The notes below the pieces were generated by a model that saw only the letters and a list, made by a program, of their open reading frames with translations, made no database searches and was not told where the DNA came from. This document shows positions 5,431 to 10,721 of a stretch of DNA of 10,721 nt, piece by piece. Location of the stretch: NCBI GenBank assembly GCA_900550705.1, contig URTG01000047.1, positions 1-10,721 on the forward strand, given 5' to 3'. The stretch's first letter is position 1. Every line of letters begins with the position of its first letter. Made by a program: the position numbers and the translations under genes. Origin of the DNA: an uncultured Eubacteriales bacterium. GTDB lineage: Bacteria > Bacillota > Clostridia > Oscillospirales > Oscillospiraceae.

Positions 5431-6675
5431 ATGAAGAAAATTCTTGCACTGGCTATGGCCGCAGTCATGGCGCTGACGGTCACCGCCTGCGGCAACAGCA
5501 GCAGCGGCAGCCAGACCAGCGGCTCCGACGCCAGCACCAGCGCCGCCGCCAACAGCGATTTTAAGGTGGGCGCCATCTACATCAACAGCAAGAACGACAC
5601 CGCCGGCTACACCTATGCCCACAACAAGGGCATCACCACCGCCATGGAGGAGCTGGGCATGGACCCCAGCACCCAGCTGCTGGTCCAGGACGAGATCTCT
5701 GAGGATTACGACGCCGTCGCCACCGCCATCGACACCCTGGTGGGCGAGGGCTGCGACATGATCTTCGGCATTTCCTTCGGCTACATGGATGCCATGGCCG
5801 ACAAGGCGGAGGAGTACACCGACGTGGTCTTCTCCCACGCCACCGGCTATAAGAGCAACGACACCAACTTCAACAACTACTTCGGCCGCATCTATCAGGC
5901 CCGCTACCTGGCCGGCATCGCCGCCGGGCTGAAGAGCCTGGAGACCGGCAACAATAACGTGGGCTACGTCTCCGCCTACGGCACCGAGTACGCTGAGACC
6001 TGCTCCGGCATCAACGGCTTCACCCTGGGTGTCCAGGCCGTGAACCCCGACGCCACCGTCTATGTGAAGGAGCTGGGCACCTGGGCTGACGAGGTCAACG
6101 AGTCCGCCTTCGCCAAGGAGCTGATCCAGTCCTATCACTGCGGCGTCATCTCCCAGCACTGCGACTCCGCCCAGCCCCAGATCGCTGCCCAGGACGCCGG
6201 TGTGTTCGGCTGCGGCTATAACTCCGACATGACCGCCGACGCCCCCAATGCCCACCTGACCGCCGCCATCTGGAACTGGAACGTGTACTATCACACCGCC
6301 ATCCAGGCCGCCATGGACTGCAACGGCGATGCCTCCAAGTTCGTCTCCAACATGGGCGGCGGCGCCTATTACGGCGGCCTGAACGAGGGCTTTGTGGACG
6401 TCTCCCCCCTGAATGAGAAGACCGTGACCCCCGGCACCGAGGCCGCCATCGTGGCCGTGAAGGCCAAGATCGCCACCGGCGAGTGGGATGTCTTCTCCGG
6501 CACCAAGCTGAACGTGGTCCTGGCGGACGACGGCAACGTCTCCCTGGAGGAGACCGCCGCCCCCCTGATGGACAATGCCGGCAACGAGATCGTGGCCGCC
6601 GGCGGCCCCTCTGTGGAGGATTCCGTCATCACCGGCAGCATGAACTACTTCGTGGCCGGTGTGCAGGTGGCCTGA
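5431..6675 (+). CDS. BMP-family lipoprotein, substrate-binding protein of a nucleoside-type ABC transporter
   Basis: This 414-residue protein begins with a lipoprotein signal, MKK plus a hydrophobic stretch ending in TVTAC, with Cys20 as the lipidation site. A Ser/Gly/Ala-rich linker (21-42) leads to a BMP/PnrA-like binding domain that opens with FKVGAIYIN and has GYTYAHNKG, the segment where family members contact the ligand. It should sit on the outer face of the membrane and hand substrate to the permeases encoded downstream. BMP proteins bind purine nucleosides in several bacteria, and the neighbouring xpt supports a purine ligand, but the exact ligand is not shown. The start at 5431 is chosen over the in-frame ATG at 5395 because AAGGAGGA (5415-5422) lies 9 bases before it and the signal peptide begins there. 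A strong terminator follows it. Confidence 0.93.
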   Translation: MKKILALAMAAVMALTVTACGNSSSGSQTSGSDASTSAAANSDFKVGAIYINSKNDTAGYTYAHNKGITTAMEELGMDPSTQLLVQDEISEDYDAVATAIDTLVGEGCDMIFGISFGYMDAMADKAEEYTDVVFSHATGYKSNDTNFNNYFGRIYQARYLAGIAAGLKSLETGNNNVGYVSAYGTEYAETCSGINGFTLGVQAVNPDATVYVKELGTWADEVNESAFAKELIQSYHCGVISQHCDSAQPQIAAQDAGVFGCGYNSDMTADAPNAHLTAAIWNWNVYYHTAIQAAMDCNGDASKFVSNMGGGAYYGGLNEGFVDVSPLNEKTVTPGTEAAIVAVKAKIATGEWDVFSGTKLNVVLADDGNVSLEETAAPLMDNAGNEIVAAGGPSVEDSVITGSMNYFVAGVQVA

Positions 6676-6707
6676 CCTTCCCGCACCCCCAAAAACAGAC
6701 CCGATCA

Positions 6708-6750
6708 CACCGGGCCGGCTGGGAAACCGGCCGGTCCGGTGCGTTTTTTT
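6708..6750 (+). terminator. Strong terminator after the BMP lipoprotein gene
   Basis: A stem of about 15 bp (6708-6741, with two wobble pairs) is capped by a GAAA tetraloop and followed by CG and seven T residues (6744-6750). A competing hairpin, GGTGC/GCACC, spans the T run (6738-6755). Its position between the binding-protein gene and the ATPase gene would make the binding protein more abundant than the rest of the transporter. Confidence 0.92.
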
Positions 6751-6844
6751 GCACCGCCCCGTTGTGCGCCGGCCCCCCGCCGTCCGGCGCAGACCGGAGC
6801 GATCCAAAGGAGCACGCAGTCACCGGAGTGTCCCCGGAAACTCC

Positions 6845-6883
6845 GTAGGGGCGGCCTTCGGCCGCCCGCCGTTGACTGCCGGA
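6845..6883 (+). repeat. Dispersed GC-rich palindromic repeat, second copy
   Basis: GTAGGGGCGGCC followed by TTCGGCCGCCCG forms a palindromic hairpin with a short loop. From 6851 to 6883 it matches 1-35 (allowing small gaps), and 6845-6868 matches the reverse complement of 41-64 at 22 of 24 positions. It lies in the 269-base gap between the BMP lipoprotein gene and the ATPase gene. The rest of this gap holds the terminator and an 8-bp hairpin, TGCGCCGG/CCGGCGCA (6765-6791). I see no convincing promoter there. Confidence 0.75.
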
Positions 6884-6944
6884 CCTCCCAGCATATCCGG
6901 AACCAACCGTATCAACGTGAAACGTGAAAAAAGGAGAGGATCAG

Positions 6945-8561
6945 ATGCCGGAACAGTTTGCCATTGAGATGCGGGGCATCACCAAAACCTTCGGCAGCGT
7001 GGTGGCCAACAACCAGGTGGATTTGACCCTGCGCCCCGGAGAAATTCTGGCCCTGCTGGGCGAAAATGGCTCGGGCAAGACCACGCTGATGAATATGCTG
7101 TCCGGCATCTACAAGCCGGACAGCGGCGAGATCAAGGTGAACGGCCAGCCCGTGTCCATCGACGCGCCGGAGGACGCCAAGCGCCTGGGCATCGGCATGG
7201 TCCACCAGCACTTCAAGCTGGTGGAGGTATTTTCCGCCGCCGACAACATCTGGATGGGCAAGGAGAAGGCGGGCTTCTCCCTGAAGAAAAACCGCTACGA
7301 CGAGATCGAGGCGGTGACCCAAAAGTTCGGCTTCGACCTGGACCCCCGGAAAAAGGTGCGGAGCATGGCCGTGTCGGAAAAGCAGACCCTGGAGATCATC
7401 AAGGTCCTGTATTACGGGGCCAAGGTCATCATCCTGGACGAGCCCACCGCCGTGCTCACGGTGCAGGAGATCGAAAAGCTGTTCCGCGTCCTGCGCCGGA
7501 TGCGGGACGAGGGGCACTCCATCATCATCATCACCCATAAGCTCAACGAGGTGCTGGAGCTTTCTGACCGGGTGGCCATCCTGCGGAAGGGGGAATCTAT
7601 CACCACCGTCAACACCGCCGAGACCAACGAGCAGCAGCTCACCGAGTGGATGGTGGGCCGCAAGATCGACCTGAACATCCGCCGCCCCCTGGTGGAAAAG
7701 ACCCGCCCCCTGTTGGAGCTGCGGGACCTGACCATCCGCAACGACGAGGGGGCCGTGGCCATCGACCATGTGAGCTTCTATATCCGAGGCGGCGAAATTC
7801 TGGGCGTGGCGGGCATCGCCGGCTGCGGCCAGAAGGAGCTGTGCGAGGCCATCGCCGGTCTGCGGCCCATCCAGTCCGGCCTGATGATCCACAAGGGGGA
7901 CAACATCGTGGGCCTGTCCCCCAAGGCCATTCTGGAGAAGGGCATCTCCATGTCCTTCATCCCGGAGGACCGGCTGGGCATGGGCCTGGCCCCGTCCCTG
8001 TCCATTGTGGACAACATGATTTTGAAAAACTACGCCCAGGCCAAGGGCCCCTTTGTGGACCGGAAGTCCGGCCGGGCGGACGCGGAGCACGTCATCAAAG
8101 AGCTGGAGGTGGTCACCCCCTCCGCCGATACGCCGGTGCGCCGTCTCTCCGGCGGCAACGTGCAGAAGGTCCTGCTGGGCCGGGAGATTAAGGCCGGTCC
8201 CAACGTCATCGTCACCGCCTACCCCGTCCGGGGCCTGGACATCAACTCCTCCTACGCCATTTATGACATTCTGAACCAGCAGAAGGAGAGCGGCGTGGGC
8301 ATTCTGTTCGTGGGCGAGGACCTGGACGTGATGCTGGCCCTGTGTGACAAAATCATGGTCCTGTGCCACGGCAAGGTCATGGGCGTGGTCCACGCCCACA
8401 AGACCACCAAGGAGCAGCTGGGACTGATGATGACCGGCGCTTTGGACCTGAGCAACAAGTATGAGGACAAGCCCGCCGGTTATGCCAAGGACACCAACAT
8501 CTCCCCCCAGGAGCTGGCGGCCCTGGCGGAGCAGGAATCTGAGGAAGGGGAGGCGCAGTAA
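6945..8561 (+). CDS. ABC transporter ATPase with two nucleotide-binding domains (nucleoside/sugar type)
   Basis: This 538-residue cytoplasmic protein powers the BMP-type importer and has two ABC domains in one chain, like RbsA and the Bacillus NupO/YufO type. Domain 1 has Walker A GENGSGKT (39-46), Walker B with catalytic Glu (D165, E166) and switch His198, but its signature place reads MAVSE (141-145) instead of LSxGx. Domain 2 has a clear signature LSGGN (401-405), a degenerate Walker A (GIAGCGQKE, 290-298, Gln296 in place of Lys), AYP (425-427) in place of the Walker B acids, and Glu458 at the switch-His place. Thus one composite ATP site is intact and the other looks inactive. The ATG is chosen because AAGGAGAGG (6931-6939) lies 5 bases before it; a GTG at 6924 lies upstream of that site. 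The permease gene starts 2 bases after the stop. Confidence 0.95.
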   Translation: MPEQFAIEMRGITKTFGSVVANNQVDLTLRPGEILALLGENGSGKTTLMNMLSGIYKPDSGEIKVNGQPVSIDAPEDAKRLGIGMVHQHFKLVEVFSAADNIWMGKEKAGFSLKKNRYDEIEAVTQKFGFDLDPRKKVRSMAVSEKQTLEIIKVLYYGAKVIILDEPTAVLTVQEIEKLFRVLRRMRDEGHSIIIITHKLNEVLELSDRVAILRKGESITTVNTAETNEQQLTEWMVGRKIDLNIRRPLVEKTRPLLELRDLTIRNDEGAVAIDHVSFYIRGGEILGVAGIAGCGQKELCEAIAGLRPIQSGLMIHKGDNIVGLSPKAILEKGISMSFIPEDRLGMGLAPSLSIVDNMILKNYAQAKGPFVDRKSGRADAEHVIKELEVVTPSADTPVRRLSGGNVQKVLLGREIKAGPNVIVTAYPVRGLDINSSYAIYDILNQQKESGVGILFVGEDLDVMLALCDKIMVLCHGKVMGVVHAHKTTKEQLGLMMTGALDLSNKYEDKPAGYAKDTNISPQELAALAEQESEEGEAQ

Positions 8562-8563
8562 GA

Positions 8564-9679
8564 ATGCATTTCCATGTGGTCAAACGGGACAACTGCCCCA
8601 TCTGGCAGCGGGCGGGGATGTATGTGCTGGCGGTGCTGGCGGCCCTGGTTCTGGGCGGACTGGTGCTGCTGGCCATCGGCGTGAATCCCCTGGCCTATTA
8701 CAGCCGAATGTTCACCATGGGCATGGTGGGCAACAAAATCGCCTACAAAACCTTCGAGAATTATCTGAAGGTCTTCGTCCCCCTGGCGCTGACCTCCGTG
8801 GCCCTGTCCCTGGCGTTTAAGATGCGCTTTTGGAACATCGGCGGCGAGGGGCAGTTCATCCTGGGCGCGGTGGCCGCCGCCACCGTGGCCTTTAAGGCCG
8901 GGCCGGTGCTCCCCGGGGCGGTGACGCTGCTCCTCATGTGTCTGGCCGGGATGCTGGCCGCCGGGCTGTACGGCCTCATCGCCGCCGGGCTGAAGGTGAA
9001 GCTGGGCACCAACGAGACGCTGATGACCCTGATGCTCAACTACATCGCCCTGTATTTCCTTACCTTCCTGGGGGAGACCAAGGCCCCCTGGAATTTCTAC
9101 CTGGACGAGACCTCCGCCCGGCCCATCTTCGCCAGCTTCGCCAAGGTGGTGGCCTTCCCGAAGCTGCCCATGGGCAAGTTCGGGCTGAATATCTGCGTGA
9201 TTCTCACCCTGGTCCTGGGCGTGCTGGTGTTTGTCTATCTCAAGTACACCAAGCACGGCTACGAGATCGCCGTGGTGGGCGACTCCGCCGGCACCGCCCG
9301 GTATGCGGGCATGAAGGTGGACCGCATCGTCCTGCGGACGGTGTTCCTCTCCGCCTGTCTCATCGGCCTGGCGGCGGCCTTTAAGGTGGGTACCGCCGGA
9401 ATCCTGTCCACCACCATCACCGACGACGTGGGCTGGACGGGTATCATCGTGGCCTGGCTGGCCAAAATGAACACCGCGGCCATCTTCCTGGTCTCCGCCC
9501 TCATCGCCATGCTGCGCTATGGCTCCAGCATCGCGGCGGCCACCTTCTCTCAGGTGGACTCCAGCTTTGCCAATATGCTCCAGGGCGCAATTCTGTTCCT
9601 GGTGCTGGCGGCGGACTTTATGACCCGGTTCCGCATTGTGGCCGGGACGAAAGGAGGAAACACCCATGGAAATGGATAA
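8564..9679 (+). CDS. ABC transporter permease, nucleoside-type (NupP/YufP-like)
   Basis: This 371-residue integral membrane protein belongs to the branched BPD_transp_2 permease group that works with BMP lipoproteins. It has a charged N-terminus, a first membrane segment at about 19-43, and the family motif FWNIGGEGQF (89-98), followed by several further hydrophobic segments. It should form the membrane channel as a heterodimer with the next permease. GGGGAGG at the end of the ATPase gene serves as ribosome site, and the 2-base gap suggests translational coupling. Its 3' end overlaps the next gene by 14 bases. Confidence 0.93.
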   Translation: MHFHVVKRDNCPIWQRAGMYVLAVLAALVLGGLVLLAIGVNPLAYYSRMFTMGMVGNKIAYKTFENYLKVFVPLALTSVALSLAFKMRFWNIGGEGQFILGAVAAATVAFKAGPVLPGAVTLLLMCLAGMLAAGLYGLIAAGLKVKLGTNETLMTLMLNYIALYFLTFLGETKAPWNFYLDETSARPIFASFAKVVAFPKLPMGKFGLNICVILTLVLGVLVFVYLKYTKHGYEIAVVGDSAGTARYAGMKVDRIVLRTVFLSACLIGLAAAFKVGTAGILSTTITDDVGWTGIIVAWLAKMNTAAIFLVSALIAMLRYGSSIAAATFSQVDSSFANMLQGAILFLVLAADFMTRFRIVAGTKGGNTHGNG

Positions 9680-10664
9680 GCTGGGCGTTGTCACCACATT
9701 TCTGCACAACATCGTGGTGTATAATATCCCCCTGCTCTACGGCACGGTGGGGGAGATCATGGTGGAAAAATCCGGCAGCCTGAACCTGGGTGTGGAGGGC
9801 ATTATGGCCGTGGGTGCCATCTTCGGCTACATCGCCGGGTGCTATGCCAACAGCCTTCTGGTGGGGATTCTGACGGCCTTTCTGGCCGGGGCCCTGTGCG
9901 GCCTGATCTTCTCTGTGCTGACGGTGTCTCTCCAGGCCAACCAGAACATCACCGGCCTGACACTCACCACCTTCGGCCTGGGCGTGTACTTCTTTGTGGG
10001 CAACGGGCTGAAGTCCGTGGCCTGGCCCGCCATGAACGACTACTCCAACATCAAGCAGGGCTTTGCCGACGTGGCCATCCCCGGCCTGTCTCAGCTCCCC
10101 GTTCTGGGCCGGGGCCTGTTCCACCACAATGTGATGGTCTACCTGGGCGTGGTCATTGCCCTGGTCCTGTACTGGTATCTGAACAAGACCCGTCCCGGTC
10201 TGCGCCTGCGGGCCGTGGGTGAAAACCCCGGCGCGGCGGACTCTGTGGGCATCAACGTCAACCGCTATAAATACCTGCACATCTGCCTGGGCTGCGGCAT
10301 CATGGGCATCGGCGGGTACTATATGGGCCTGAATATGTCCGGCTCCTTCTCCAGCAGCTGCTGGATCAACGGCTACGGCTGGATCGCCGTGGCGCTGGTG
10401 ATCTTCGCCAACTGGAACCCCGCCATGGCCGTTCTGGGCACCCTGGTCTTCGGCTTTTTCAACACCCTGCGGGTGTCCGGCTCCAGCCTGGCCGCCGCCT
10501 TCCCCGCGCCCCTGGGCTGGATGGCCGCCGTGCCCACCCAGCTCTATCAGGCCCTGCCCTTCCTCATCACCGCCATCGTCCTGGTGGTCACCTCCGTGCG
10601 AAAGCGGGAAAACTCCGGCCTCCCCGCCGCCTTGGGATTGAATTATTTCCGAGAGGAACGATAA
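9666..10664 (+). CDS. ABC transporter permease, nucleoside-type (NupQ/YufQ-like)
   Basis: This 332-residue integral membrane protein is the second permease of the same importer. The N-terminal motif SGSLNLGVEGIMAVGA (36-51) is typical of this partner and corresponds to the NIGGEGQ region of the first permease. Around eight to nine hydrophobic segments follow, with a conserved RAVGENPGAADSVGIN loop near 182-197. The start at 9666, inside the preceding gene, is set by AAGGAGG (9651-9657) 8 bases upstream. The stop codon is part of the terminator stem, so the transcript ends at once after the gene. Confidence 0.93.
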   Translation: MEMDKLGVVTTFLHNIVVYNIPLLYGTVGEIMVEKSGSLNLGVEGIMAVGAIFGYIAGCYANSLLVGILTAFLAGALCGLIFSVLTVSLQANQNITGLTLTTFGLGVYFFVGNGLKSVAWPAMNDYSNIKQGFADVAIPGLSQLPVLGRGLFHHNVMVYLGVVIALVLYWYLNKTRPGLRLRAVGENPGAADSVGINVNRYKYLHICLGCGIMGIGGYYMGLNMSGSFSSSCWINGYGWIAVALVIFANWNPAMAVLGTLVFGFFNTLRVSGSSLAAAFPAPLGWMAAVPTQLYQALPFLITAIVLVVTSVRKRENSGLPAALGLNYFREER

Positions 10665-10704
10665 GAAAACCCTCCCGCCGCGTTGCGGCGGGAGGGTTTT
10701 CTTA
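10662..10704. terminator. Perfect 20-bp inverted repeat ending the transporter operon
   Basis: TAAGAAAACCCTCCCGCCGC (10662-10681) is followed by a GTT loop and its exact reverse complement (10685-10704). The rightward transcript ends in a GC-rich stem followed by TTTTCTT, and the leftward reading also ends in TTTTCTTA, so it can stop transcription from both sides. The first three bases of the stem are the stop codon of the last permease. Confidence 0.92.
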
Positions 10705-10721
10705 GTGAGGAGTGAGGAGGT

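Noticed and set aside
6914..6930. Second parS-like site (ACGTGAAAC followed by GTGAAA)
   Set aside because: Only a half-site with mismatch; there is no inverted partner, just a direct CGTGAAA repeat before the ATPase ribosome site.
10704..10721. Short GTGAGGA direct repeats at the right edge
   Set aside because: Only about two units are visible before the window ends, which is too little to call a repeat array.
1..10721. CRISPR array, tRNA, rRNA, insertion sequence or prophage
   Set aside because: No regularly spaced repeats, tRNA-like cloverleaf, rRNA sequence, transposase, integrase or phage protein was found on either strand.

Overview
The window looks like chromosomal DNA of a high-GC gut-type Clostridium relative (Oscillospiraceae/Ruminococcaceae-like). 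The reasons are Firmicutes-type genes (a Noc/ParB protein, xpt of the Bacillus type, a BMP-lipoprotein nucleoside-type ABC system), strong AAGGAGG ribosome sites, very GC-rich third codon positions, T-tailed hairpin terminators, and GC-rich dispersed repeats of the kind common in these genomes. A perfect parS site and a Noc-like gene suggest a place not far from the replication origin. The species cannot be named from the sequence.

Layout. Positions 1-476 are non-coding. They hold two repeat elements (1-64 and 81-150), a good leftward promoter (217-245) overlapping a cluster of four TTTTCCACC-like 9-mers, a perfect 16-bp parS palindrome (310-325), and the terminator of the leftward noc/parB-like gene (477-1280). 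Positions 1281-1666 are also non-coding and carry a tandem repeat with two 13-bp-stem hairpins, followed by a consensus promoter. From that promoter a rightward operon reads a glutamate/dicarboxylate-type symporter (1667-2911), a small zinc-ribbon-like protein (2917-3177), a multi-pass membrane protein with a C-terminal permuted papain/NlpC-P60-like domain (3239-4336) and a 49-residue single-pass membrane protein (4365-4514). It ends at a strong terminator (4523-4558).

The right half is a purine salvage and uptake block. It has a promoter and a structured leader, xanthine phosphoribosyltransferase (4775-5350), a BMP-family lipoprotein (5431-6675), a terminator with a GAAA loop (6708-6750), a dispersed GC-rich repeat (6845-6883), a double-domain ABC ATPase (6945-8561) and two permeases (8564-9679 and 9666-10664). 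It closes with a perfect 20-bp inverted repeat that includes the last stop codon. The likely logic is that the BMP lipoprotein captures a nucleoside or related purine compound, the two permeases and the ATPase import it, and Xpt converts the free base to nucleotide.

The most interesting points are the Noc-type specificity residues beside a ParB-type parS, the uncharacterised trio after the symporter, the covarying tandem hairpins, and the one-good-site/one-dead-site layout of the ABC ATPase. I found no CRISPR array, tRNA, rRNA, transposase or phage gene.
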